Shown here: positions 8,059 through 15,839 of the stretch, piece after piece | How the letters are laid out: each line of letters opens with the position of its first letter | Position numbering within the stretch: position 1 is the first letter of the stretch | Assembly: GCA_902784965.1 (NCBI GenBank) | Contig: CACZWU010000029.1 | Coordinates: 1 to 38,110 of the forward strand | DNA: 38,110 nucleotides | From: an uncultured Bacteroidia bacterium | GTDB lineage: Bacteria > Bacteroidota > Bacteroidia > Bacteroidales > UBA932 | Direction: 5' to 3' | Position numbers and translations under genes: made by a program | The notes under the pieces: model-generated | Databases searched by the model: none | The model's input: only the letters and a program-made list of their open reading frames with translations | What the model was told of the DNA's origin: nothing

Positions 8059-8064
8059 CCTCCT
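8059..8064 (-). promoter_or_regulatory. Strong Shine-Dalgarno site of the C10 protease
   Basis: AGGAGG lies 6 nt before ATGATG at 8052. Clear Shine-Dalgarno sites are uncommon in Bacteroidota, so it stands out and supports the chosen start over the TTG at 8070. Confidence 0.6.
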
Positions 8065-8066
8065 CG

Positions 8067-9497
8067 TCAATGTATCTCCTTGAAATCAAAATGCATCCCG
8101 TTCTCCGGTCCTGTCACCAGCACCCGATAGACATTCGTGCCTTCTACCTGAACCGTGTGAGGACCGGCCGCCTCATAGTGGTGGACCAGGTCGGCCCGCC
8201 AGGGCTCGAAGCAGCCGTCGCCCCAATAGACCCACGCGCTGCGGGCTTCGGGATTGAGCGCCGGTGCGGTAACGGTATCGCCCCGCTTGACGAACGAGAA
8301 GATGGGCTGATGCCCCAACTGGTTGAGCGTCACCACGTCGTGCGTTCCCGCGCCACTGCGGAATACGCCGAATTTCACGCTCCGTGCCTTGCCGTCCGGA
8401 TTGTCCTGGACCCGGAAATGCAGCCACAGGGACGCTTCGTCCGGCGTGATCTCCGTGAGTTCCACCCACTTCACCGGGCAGTCGACGGAATAACTGTCGG
8501 GCTCGGTACCATAGACCTCCAGCGCAAAGTCCACGCTGTGGCTCGGCACGTTGACCAGCGAGTCCGAAAGCAGGATACGGTCGCAGAGCTGACGGACGAA
8601 GACGGTATCGGACAGTTTCCTGGACTGGTTGCGGAATACGATCTGCGCCTGGCGGTCGGACCGCTCCGCATTGACGGCCACATTGAAAAAATAGGTGTTG
8701 GTCGAAATGGTCTTGGTCTGGATCTCTTCCAGCCAGGTGCAATCGGCCGGCAGGAGCACTTCCACGTCGAGGTTGCTGGTTACCTGCACGTCGAGCGTAC
8801 CGCCCGTCGCAGGAAACTCGGCCTGATGCTGGCTGACCACGAGCGTGGGTGTCTCACCCGGCTGATAGACCGTCACCGACCGTTTGCCGAGCGTACTTTC
8901 CACGGCCACATAGGCCTGGCGCGGTTCCACCGTGGTATTGGCATCGACCGAAAAGGTTTTCAGCGTAGTCACCAGACCCTTGGTCCCGACAGGATGGATC
9001 CAGTCGCAGCCCCCGTCGGGCGTGGCGGTAAAATCGATGTTGGCCTGGACCTGTACTGTAAAACTGCCGCCTTCCTGCGGAATTTCCACCCGTTCGGGCG
9101 ACAGGAGCAGGGCGTCTTTCTGCTTCTGCGTGACCACGATGGTACGGGTCAGGTCTTCGCAGGTCAGGATGATGGAGGCGGAACGTTCGTCATACGATTC
9201 GTTCCGGGTCACGTCGATGGTCAGGGTATAGACGCCCTTCTTCCCTTCTTCGGACGGAATGGTGCACCATTCCGCGGCCCGGTCGTTGACAAAGGCCGCC
9301 GTCCACGACTTGTTGGACTCGAATTCCAGTGTGGCGCGTCCGTTCTGGTCGGTAAACAGGATGGAAACCCGGTCGGCTGCCAGGGTCGCCTCGGCGCTCG
9401 ACGACCGGAACGAGTCCTCTATGAAATGAAGGTCCGGCTGGCACGCACAAAGCAGCGCCAGCAGGGCCGTACAGACAAAGGTGTAGCGTAGTCTCAT
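8067..9497 (-). CDS. BACON-domain lipoprotein
   Basis: This 476-residue lipoprotein has a signal peptide ending in the lipobox LCAC (C19). The body is a series of about four immunoglobulin-like repeats of 80-95 residues. They carry the recurring pattern of BACON domains: a strand ending in V or F, a Trp near S-W or D-W-I, and a closing strand such as RTIVVTQKQ, RSVTVYQPG or DTVFVRQL. A final 80 residues include WVYWGDGCFEPW. BACON domains are Bacteroidota carbohydrate- or mucin-binding candidates. Its ATG overlaps the CobW stop (ATGA) and the C10 protease gene starts 14 nt downstream. It may be a surface binding partner of the protease, which is inference only. Confidence 0.85.
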   Translation of the reverse strand: MRLRYTFVCTALLALLCACQPDLHFIEDSFRSSSAEATLAADRVSILFTDQNGRATLEFESNKSWTAAFVNDRAAEWCTIPSEEGKKGVYTLTIDVTRNESYDERSASIILTCEDLTRTIVVTQKQKDALLLSPERVEIPQEGGSFTVQVQANIDFTATPDGGCDWIHPVGTKGLVTTLKTFSVDANTTVEPRQAYVAVESTLGKRSVTVYQPGETPTLVVSQHQAEFPATGGTLDVQVTSNLDVEVLLPADCTWLEEIQTKTISTNTYFFNVAVNAERSDRQAQIVFRNQSRKLSDTVFVRQLCDRILLSDSLVNVPSHSVDFALEVYGTEPDSYSVDCPVKWVELTEITPDEASLWLHFRVQDNPDGKARSVKFGVFRSGAGTHDVVTLNQLGHQPIFSFVKRGDTVTAPALNPEARSAWVYWGDGCFEPWRADLVHHYEAAGPHTVQVEGTNVYRVLVTGPENGMHFDFKEIH

Positions 9498-10711
9498 TCA
9501 AACAAACATTTATCCAGTTCGGTACGGAGATAGTCGGCATCGAGCCGCTGCCCGATGAATACGAGTTTCTGCATCCGGTCGCCATAAGTGGCATCCCAGT
9601 CGTGCAGCAGATCGGGCTCCTCCCGCAGTTTCTCGATGAGTTCGTCCTCGGGCATGGTGGCAAACCACTGGCCGATGTTGCGGAGCACGAACTGGCGGCC
9701 CGCCTGCTCGAAGAGGTAGCACTTGTCGAATTCTTCGCTGAAATAACAGATTCCCTTGGCCCGAATCACGTTTTTGGGCCATTTCTTCGCCACGAAGTTG
9801 TCGAAACTGTTGAGGTCGAACGGTCGGCGCGCCTGATAGACAAAGGTGCCGATGCCGTATTCCTCCGCCTCCCCTTCCTCATGGTCGTGATGATGATGGT
9901 GATGGCCGTGTTCTTCATGTTCATGTTCATGTTCATGTTCATGTTCCTCCTCATCATCATCGTCATCGTCGTCATCGTGGTGCTCAACGGCCTGGATCCA
10001 GGCAGCGGAGGAAGCCACGTCATCGAACTGGAACAGGCCCGTATCGAGGATTTCCTCGAGATCGATCTTGCCGTAGTCGCATTCGATGATGCGGGCCTTG
10101 GGCTGCAGGGTGTGCACGATGGCCCGGATGCGGCCCAGCTCCTCGGGCGTCACCTCGGAGGCCTTGTTGAGCAGCACGATGTTGCAGAACTCGATCTGCT
10201 GGATCACCAGGTTCTCGATGTCATCTTCCTCGATATGCTGTTTCTGGAGCGATTTGCCTTCGGCGAATTCATCGCGCATGCGCAGGGCGTCGACCACCGT
10301 CACGATGCAGTCGAGCACGGGAACGCCGTTCTTCACGTAGGCATAGCCCAGGGCGGGTATCGAGCAGATGGTCTGGGCGATGGGTTCCGGTTCGCAGATG
10401 CCGCTCGCCTCGATCACGATATAGTCAAACGTCTGCCGCGAGGTAATCTCGCAGAGCTGCTCGATCAGGTCGGTTTTCAGGGTGCAGCAGATGCAGCCGT
10501 TCTGCAGCGCCACCAGGCTGTCGTCTTTTTTGCCCACCACGCCGCCTTTCTGGATGAGGTCGGCATCGATGTTCACTTCTCCCAGATCGTTGACGATCAC
10601 GGCAAAGCGGATACCCTTGCGGTTGTTCAGAATCTGGTTGACCAGGGTGGTCTTGCCGCTGCCCAGGTAGCCGGTCAGCAGGAGGACCGGAATTTCTCTT
10701 ACTTCTTCCAT
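9494..10711 (-). CDS. CobW/COG0523 G3E GTPase, putative metallochaperone
   Basis: This 405-residue cytoplasmic P-loop GTPase has the Walker A motif GYLGSGKTT (14-22), the metal-binding CxCC motif of COG0523 proteins (C73, C75, C76), IEASG (about 100-104), and an NKAS base-specificity motif (182-185) in place of NKxD. The CobW C-terminal domain covers about 285-405. Between the domains an unusual linker (about 244-284) holds eight Asp in a row, Glu-His repeats and a run of six His, a likely Zn/Ni/Co buffer. Family members insert zinc or cobalt into client enzymes. Possible local clients are the zinc enzyme Kce, the M15 peptidase or the B12-dependent KamDE pair; none is proven. It abuts the DHHW-M15 gene (TAAATG) and overlaps the BACON gene (ATGA). 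Confidence 0.88.
   Translation of the reverse strand: MEEVREIPVLLLTGYLGSGKTTLVNQILNNRKGIRFAVIVNDLGEVNIDADLIQKGGVVGKKDDSLVALQNGCICCTLKTDLIEQLCEITSRQTFDYIVIEASGICEPEPIAQTICSIPALGYAYVKNGVPVLDCIVTVVDALRMRDEFAEGKSLQKQHIEEDDIENLVIQQIEFCNIVLLNKASEVTPEELGRIRAIVHTLQPKARIIECDYGKIDLEEILDTGLFQFDDVASSAAWIQAVEHHDDDDDDDDEEEHEHEHEHEHEEHGHHHHHHDHEEGEAEEYGIGTFVYQARRPFDLNSFDNFVAKKWPKNVIRAKGICYFSEEFDKCYLFEQAGRQFVLRNIGQWFATMPEDELIEKLREEPDLLHDWDATYGDRMQKLVFIGQRLDADYLRTELDKCLFE
9914..9943. repeat. Hexanucleotide tandem repeat (TTCATG)5 in the CobW gene
   Basis: Five exact copies of TTCATG encode alternating Glu-His on the minus strand, next to imperfect Asp-codon and His-codon runs. Unit changes would add or remove Glu-His pairs without shifting the frame, so linker length may vary between strains. 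Confidence 0.85.
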
Positions 10712-12649
10712 TTATCTTTTCTCAAAATGTTGATAATCTTTCACGGAGTTCCAGGCGCCGCCCCATTGGAAGCCGCGCTGCCGGAACAGCTTGCAGCACA
10801 GGTCGTCTTCGGTGATCTTGTGTGCGAAATCCACGCTCCGGTCGGCATACGGCGCCGCGGAAGCCGGTTCCACGGTCTCGCCCTTGACATACGGGTTCTG
10901 GAGCGGATTGACGTCCACGGCCATGCCCCGTGCGTGCGCCGACAGCGAAGTGCCGGAGGTTTTCGTCCGGTAGTTGAAACAGGAGGTGTTGTTATCCTCC
11001 ATCGAACGCAGGTCATCGCCGTCGTAGTCGTCGATGAGCCGGATGCCGGCAATCTGGTATTTTGCCTTGTACAGTTCCTTGAAAATATAGATCAGGTCGT
11101 CGGAGATGGCTTTGTTGCAGACCATCTCCCCCTTCCGTACCCGGCCGTTGAAATCGTAGTAGAGGAGCTTGAGATAGCGGAGGTCCGACCATCCGATTTC
11201 AGCACCTTCCTCGGGATACGATCGGCCCGTCATCCGTTGCCTGAGCGATTCGGGAATCGTGTCGCAATGGAAGGCCGAAAGCCCCGGATCGCTGGGATTG
11301 AGGAACTTGCGGTAGCGGCTGTAGGTATACGGGACACAGGTGTTGGTGATGTTGTTGGCGAAGAGGATGTCGGTGATGTGGTTTTCGTCCACAAAATCCA
11401 CCACATTCTTCGTAAAGTAGCGGAAGTCCGCCACATGGATCTCCTCGAAGGAATGGAACAGGTAACCGGGCACGGCGTTGCCGAAACTGTCCTTGATGAC
11501 CAGCAGCCGGCGGCCGTTGCGGGTGGAGGTCTCCACCTTGGTCTGCTTGATGTCGCCGCCCATGAAGGTCGTGTAGGCCGCGCCGCTGCCATCCTTGAAG
11601 GAGAAGAAATACTTGCTCTGGAAAGGACGGGACTCGCCCACCACGTGGAACTCCTCGTCCAGTTCATAATTTATATAGGTGGTCGTGTAGTCCACGTCCG
11701 TCGGGATATAATACACGAAGTCTTCGGGCGCCCGCTTGATGGCGGCGTTCTGGGTATAGCCGTACATGCTGCCCACGAAGCGGTGGACCGTGTCGGCCTG
11801 GTAGTGCGACAGGTCTTCGAAGGGGACGCCGGCCACGCGGGCAAACTCCCGGGCGGCGTAATAGGCGCCCAGCGGCGCCCAGTGATGGTCGGTGCGCAGG
11901 TAGATGGGTTCGTCGGTATGCTCGGCGAGCACCGAGTAGATGTCCACGGGCCTGACCCCGTTGGAAAGGTTCGAGAAAATGCTGTTGAACACGGGCCACT
12001 GCCGCTTCGTGAACTTGGCGGCTTCTTCCGGGCAGTAGAACTCCGTGGAGGTCGGGATGGGCATGCACCACACGTGCACGTTCCTGCCGAAGGCGGCCCC
12101 ATACTGATTGACCACGTCGGCATATTTCTCTCCGCCGTTCTCCGTTCCGAAGAATCCCATCAGGGCGCGCACGTTCTCACCGCTGCCCACCAGGATGATG
12201 CCCGACGAAGAGACCTTGGCAATGTCTTCCGCACCACCTTCCCCGGCGGCATAGTCTACGGCCTTGACAGCCTTGACAGTATCCGGCTTTTCTTCCTGCT
12301 TTTCAACAGCTTCCACAGGATCTTCCTCGGCGGTGGGCTGGGTTTCCAGCGGCGTGTCACCGGCCAGGTATTCGATGTTTCCTTCCCCGGTCCGCACGCC
12401 CTGCAGGTGCCGGAACTGCATGCTGAGTTCCATCAGCGTATCGCGGTAGGGCTCCGTATCGCCGTACCACGACGAGACGGCGGCCGTGAACGAGCCGTCC
12501 GCGAGCGAATCGAGGGTAAAGGCCGGGAAATGCCGGAGGTCCCGTTTCTCGAGCGCCGAATAGCGCGTACGGGGCAGCAGGTTGAACCCGACGCTCAGCG
12601 TCAGGTACACCAGCGAAACCACCGAAACGAACAGAATCCCCTTTCTCAT
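10712..12649 (-). CDS. DHHW (AlgJ/AlgX-like) protein fused to M15 peptidase
   Basis: This 645-residue envelope protein has one N-terminal membrane anchor (about 4-23). The first part (about 30-450) is a DHHW/AlgX-type SGNH-like acyltransferase domain. It carries the signature D254-H255-H256-W257 and a later KDSFGN (S388) that would supply the serine nucleophile. The last part (about 485-645) is an M15-type D,D- or L,D-peptidase. It carries SAHARGMAVD with zinc ligands H572 and D579, and DYQHFE with D638 and ligand H641. A linker rich in Glu, Lys and Pro (about 100-145) interrupts the first domain. Its gene starts 1 nt after the MBOAT stop. DHHW proteins normally pair with MBOAT proteins to O-acetylate extracellular glycans, and M15 enzymes cut peptidoglycan peptides. 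The fusion suggests peptidoglycan or a peptide-bearing glycan as substrate. Confidence 0.85.
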   Translation of the reverse strand: MRKGILFVSVVSLVYLTLSVGFNLLPRTRYSALEKRDLRHFPAFTLDSLADGSFTAAVSSWYGDTEPYRDTLMELSMQFRHLQGVRTGEGNIEYLAGDTPLETQPTAEEDPVEAVEKQEEKPDTVKAVKAVDYAAGEGGAEDIAKVSSSGIILVGSGENVRALMGFFGTENGGEKYADVVNQYGAAFGRNVHVWCMPIPTSTEFYCPEEAAKFTKRQWPVFNSIFSNLSNGVRPVDIYSVLAEHTDEPIYLRTDHHWAPLGAYYAAREFARVAGVPFEDLSHYQADTVHRFVGSMYGYTQNAAIKRAPEDFVYYIPTDVDYTTTYINYELDEEFHVVGESRPFQSKYFFSFKDGSGAAYTTFMGGDIKQTKVETSTRNGRRLLVIKDSFGNAVPGYLFHSFEEIHVADFRYFTKNVVDFVDENHITDILFANNITNTCVPYTYSRYRKFLNPSDPGLSAFHCDTIPESLRQRMTGRSYPEEGAEIGWSDLRYLKLLYYDFNGRVRKGEMVCNKAISDDLIYIFKELYKAKYQIAGIRLIDDYDGDDLRSMEDNNTSCFNYRTKTSGTSLSAHARGMAVDVNPLQNPYVKGETVEPASAAPYADRSVDFAHKITEDDLCCKLFRQRGFQWGGAWNSVKDYQHFEKR

Positions 12650-12650
12650 G

Positions 12651-14051
12651 TCAGAAGCGCGTGTAGATGAATGGATTGTTGGTGGCGCCCACCAGCAGCG
12701 CCGTGCTGACGGCCAGCAGGGCCAACGCTACAACAATCTTGCCCAAAAACAGCATGTCATAACCCAGGGCCCGCTTCCCGTCGCCGAACAGGCGGCTGAG
12801 CCAGCGGCCCAGCGGCAGGCAGCAGAAGATGGCCGCGACCCAAAGCCAGAAACGCGAGAGGACGGCGCTGCGCACCGTAAAGTCGGTCAGGGTGGCCGCC
12901 TTGCCGAACAGGACCGGGAAGAAAGCCGTCATCTGCCCGAAATCCACGTAATAGAAAATCCCCCAGCCCAGCACGACCAGAACCAGGCTGTAGACATGCA
13001 GCAGCCAGTCGGGGACCTTCCAGCGCAGGAGGGTGTATTTCTCCAGCGCCACGATGAGCCCGAAATACAGGCCCCAGACGATGAAATTCCAGCTGGCACC
13101 GTGCCACATGCCGGTCAGGAACCAGACCACCAGGATATTGAAGAACTGATGCTTCCGGTTGCCGCCCATCGGGATATAGACATAGTCCCGGAAGAAACTG
13201 CCGAGGGAGATGTGCCATCTGCGCCAGAAATCCGTGATGGAGTTGCAGCAATAGGGATGGTCGAAGTTCTCCCTGAAATGGAAGCCCAGGCAGCGGCCGA
13301 TTCCAATGGCCATGTCGGAGTAGCCGGAGAAGTCGAAGTAGATCTGCAGCGTGAAGGCCAGCAGGCCCACCCAGGCCCCCGCCGTGGAGAGTTCCGCCAG
13401 GTTGCCGGCCAGGAACTGGTCGGACACTTCCGAGAGCTGGTTGGCCAGGATCACCTTCTTGCCCAGGCCCACCAGGAAGCGGAAACTGCCGTCCGCGAAA
13501 TCGCTGACCGTCACTTTGCGGTGATGGATCTCCCGGGCGATGGTCCCGTAGCGCACGATCGGACCCGCAATCAGCTGCGGGAACATCGCGATATAGAGCA
13601 GCAGGTCGCCGAAGCGCTTCTGTGCCGGACTCTCCTTCCGATACACGTCCACCAGGTACGAGATGGACTGGAAGGTGTAGAAACTGATGCCGATCGGCAG
13701 GGCGATTTCGGGAACGTGGACTTCCAGGCCCAGGCGCGTCAGCAGACCGGCGAAGAAACCCAGGTACTTGAAGGTGCCCAGGATGGCCAGGTTGCAGATG
13801 AGCCCCAGCACGAGCCAGAAAGTCCGGTTCTTTTTGGACCGGTCTATTCCCCTGCCAAACAGAAAGTTCAGGAAAGCACACGCCAGCAGCAGGAAGACAT
13901 AGACAGGTTCTCCCCAGGCATAGAAGACCAGGGAGAACAACACGAGGACGCCATTCTTCACTCCATTGCCTTTCGCCAGCCCCGCGAGCAGATAGCAGAG
14001 GGCAAAGGCCGGCAGAAAGGCAAAGAGGAAGAAAAGATCGGCAAATACCAT
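12651..14051 (-). CDS. MBOAT-family O-acyltransferase (AlgI/PatA-like)
   Basis: This 466-residue inner-membrane protein has about ten or more hydrophobic segments. It moves acyl groups across the membrane for O-acylation of an extracellular polymer. The family marks are [19 protein letters not shown] with H280 and the near-invariant GMWHGASW with H317. Length and layout match AlgI, PatA and DltB relatives. The ATG directly follows the etfA stop codon (TAAATG), and the DHHW-M15 gene starts 1 nt after its own stop. MBOAT plus DHHW is a standard two-part acetylation machine. The acceptor is probably cell-wall glycan given the M15 fusion, which is inference. Confidence 0.92.
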   Translation of the reverse strand: MVFADLFFLFAFLPAFALCYLLAGLAKGNGVKNGVLVLFSLVFYAWGEPVYVFLLLACAFLNFLFGRGIDRSKKNRTFWLVLGLICNLAILGTFKYLGFFAGLLTRLGLEVHVPEIALPIGISFYTFQSISYLVDVYRKESPAQKRFGDLLLYIAMFPQLIAGPIVRYGTIAREIHHRKVTVSDFADGSFRFLVGLGKKVILANQLSEVSDQFLAGNLAELSTAGAWVGLLAFTLQIYFDFSGYSDMAIGIGRCLGFHFRENFDHPYCCNSITDFWRRWHISLGSFFRDYVYIPMGGNRKHQFFNILVVWFLTGMWHGASWNFIVWGLYFGLIVALEKYTLLRWKVPDWLLHVYSLVLVVLGWGIFYYVDFGQMTAFFPVLFGKAATLTDFTVRSAVLSRFWLWVAAIFCCLPLGRWLSRLFGDGKRALGYDMLFLGKIVVALALLAVSTALLVGATNNPFIYTRF

Positions 14052-15021
14052 TTATTTGGCCAGCTCCTTCTTCAGGCGCTCGGTAAGCAGCGGCACGACC
14101 TTGTTGAGGTCGCAGACGATGCCCAGGTCCGCCACGCTGAAGATGGGCGCGAACTTGTCCTTGTTGACCGCAATGATGGTCTCGGACTCCTCCATACCGG
14201 CCAGGTGCTGGATGGCACCCGAGATACCGAGGGCGAAATACACCGCGGGACGGACCGTCTTGCCGGTCTGGCCCACCTGACGGTCGTGCGGCATCACGCC
14301 GGCATCGACCATCGCGCGGGACGAGGACACTTCCCCACCCAGCACGCTCGCCAGGCCCTGCAGCATGTCGAAACCTTCCTTGCAGCCCACGCCGCGGCCG
14401 CCGGAGACCAAGATCTTCGCGTCGGCGATGTCGACGGCGGTCTTCTGGGCCTTGACGGTCTTGACAAGCTTGACGACGAATTTGCTGGCATCGAACTTCG
14501 GCTGGAACGGCACGATCTCGCCCTTGCGGTTGAAGTCGGGCGTGGCTTTCGGCATCACGCCGGGACGCACGGTCGACATCTGCGGACGGTGCTCGGGGCA
14601 CTTGATGGTCGCCATCAGGTTGCCGCCGAAGGCCGGACGGGTCATCTCAGTCGGCCGTCAGGCCGGTGCCCAGGCGGGCGGCGATACGCGGTGCCAGGTC
14701 ACGGCCGATGGTCGTGGCGCCGTACATCAGGATCGACGGCTTGAAGGCGTTGACAGCCTGGAAAACAGCCTGGGTATACTGTTCGGTGACATAGTCTTTC
14801 AGTTCGGGCGCATCGATGACGACGACCTTGTCGGCACCGTAGGCCACGAGGGTCTGCGCCTTGTCGGCAATGCCACAACCGGCGAGGATGGCGACGACCT
14901 TCTCGTCGGTCACCTTCGAAAGTTCCTTTGCCTTGCCGATCAGTTCAAGGGCAACAGGCTGGATCTCACCGTCACGCTGCTCTGCGAAAACATAGATGTC
15001 TTTATAATCAGAAAAATCCAT
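14052..15021 (-). pseudogene. etfA: Electron transfer flavoprotein alpha subunit, interrupted
   Basis: Two adjacent frames together make most of EtfA. The first (14647-15021, 124 aa) begins MDFSDYKDIYVFAEQ and ends GTGLTAD then TGA. The second (14052-14645, 197 aa) begins MTRPAFGGNLMATIKCPEHRP and contains the FAD-binding [17 protein letters not shown] and LGISGAIQH segments. In intact EtfA the GLTAD segment continues with a cysteine and about a dozen residues before TRPAFGGN. Those are missing here and the frame shifts, consistent with a deletion of roughly 40 nt. Both halves otherwise look conserved, so the lesion is recent or an assembly error. Re-initiation at the ATG one base past the stop could make two fragments, but the lost residues lie inside domain I. 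EtfA with EtfB would carry electrons for Bcd. Confidence 0.8.
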
Positions 15022-15041
15022 AGCAATACAGTTTTAGACGG

Positions 15042-15827
15042 TTAGATAATGTGTTTCTCCTTGAGTTTGGCAACGATCAGTTCCACAGCCTCTTCGGCAT
15101 CCACTTCGTGGACCTGGCCGGGTTCCTTGAGCTCCTTGGTGAACGACTTGACCACCTTGGTCGGCGAACCTTTGAGGCCGAGTTCGGTCTCGGGCACGTC
15201 AATACGGTCGGCGCCCCATACCTCGACTTCCTTGCCATAGGCATCCACGATGCCGCCCACGGTCATGTAGCGCGGCTTCACGGCCGATGCCAGGCAGGTC
15301 AGCAGGGCCTTGCCCTGGAATTCCAGGATCTGGCAGCCATCTTCGGTTTCCTTGGTCACAGTGAATTTCTTCGTGACCGGGTCATATTCCAGACCGGCGA
15401 CATAGGAAATCTGCGGGATACCCAGGTGTTCGGAAATCTCGGGGCCCACCTGTGCGGTGTCACCGTCGATGGCCTGGCGGCCGGCGATGATCAGGTCCCA
15501 TTCGAGCTGGCGGGCCACACCGGCCAGCGCCTTGGAGGTAGCCAGGGTGTCGGCACCACCGAGCTTGCGGTCGGTGAGCAGGATGGCACGGTCGGCGCCC
15601 ATGGCGAAGGCCTCGCGGAGGATGACTTCCGCAGCCGGGATACCCATCGTGACGACGGTCACCTCGGCACCGAACTGGTCTTTCAGTTGCAAGGCGAATT
15701 CAAGGCCGCCTTTGTCGTCCGGGTTCATGATGGCGGGAACGCCTTCGCGGACCAGGGTCTTGGTGACCGGATCGATTTTGATCTCGGTCGTATCGGGAAC
15801 TTGCTTGATACAGACTAAAATTTTCAT
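15042..15827 (-). CDS. etfB: Electron transfer flavoprotein beta subunit
   Basis: This 261-residue partner of EtfA begins MKILVCIKQVPDTTEIKID, as typical EtfB does. It has the nucleotide-binding DLIIAGRQAIDGDTAQVGP segment (about 111-129) and the C-terminal helix that contacts EtfA. Length is normal. In butyrate-forming anaerobes EtfAB with Bcd can bifurcate electrons from NADH to crotonyl-CoA and ferredoxin; this role is inferred from context. It lies between bcd (12-nt gap) and etfA (20-nt gap). It is intact while both neighbours are broken. Confidence 0.95.
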   Translation of the reverse strand: MKILVCIKQVPDTTEIKIDPVTKTLVREGVPAIMNPDDKGGLEFALQLKDQFGAEVTVVTMGIPAAEVILREAFAMGADRAILLTDRKLGGADTLATSKALAGVARQLEWDLIIAGRQAIDGDTAQVGPEISEHLGIPQISYVAGLEYDPVTKKFTVTKETEDGCQILEFQGKALLTCLASAVKPRYMTVGGIVDAYGKEVEVWGADRIDVPETELGLKGSPTKVVKSFTKELKEPGQVHEVDAEEAVELIVAKLKEKHII

Positions 15828-15839
15828 CTGGGGGCTCTC

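Noticed and set aside
6148-8130. A 660-codon plus-strand frame opposite the C10 protease
   Set aside because: The minus strand has the full Cys/His active site and a signal peptide; the plus frame has no such support.
9602-12670. A 1022-codon open frame on the plus strand opposite the CobW and DHHW-M15 genes
   Set aside because: It is antisense to two genes with clear motifs, spans their junction, and its composition shows no domain. Long antisense frames arise from the GC-rich codon use here.
14640-14650. etfA as two deliberately separate genes with TGA-G-ATG coupling
   Set aside because: The residues normally found between GLTAD and TRPAFGGN are missing and the break is inside domain I, so a deletion is the simpler reading; it is kept only as an alternative.
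12582-14744. A 720-codon plus-strand frame opposite the MBOAT gene and etfA
   Set aside because: Its translation is rich in Gln, Glu, Arg and Ala without recognisable motifs and mirrors genes with conserved residues.
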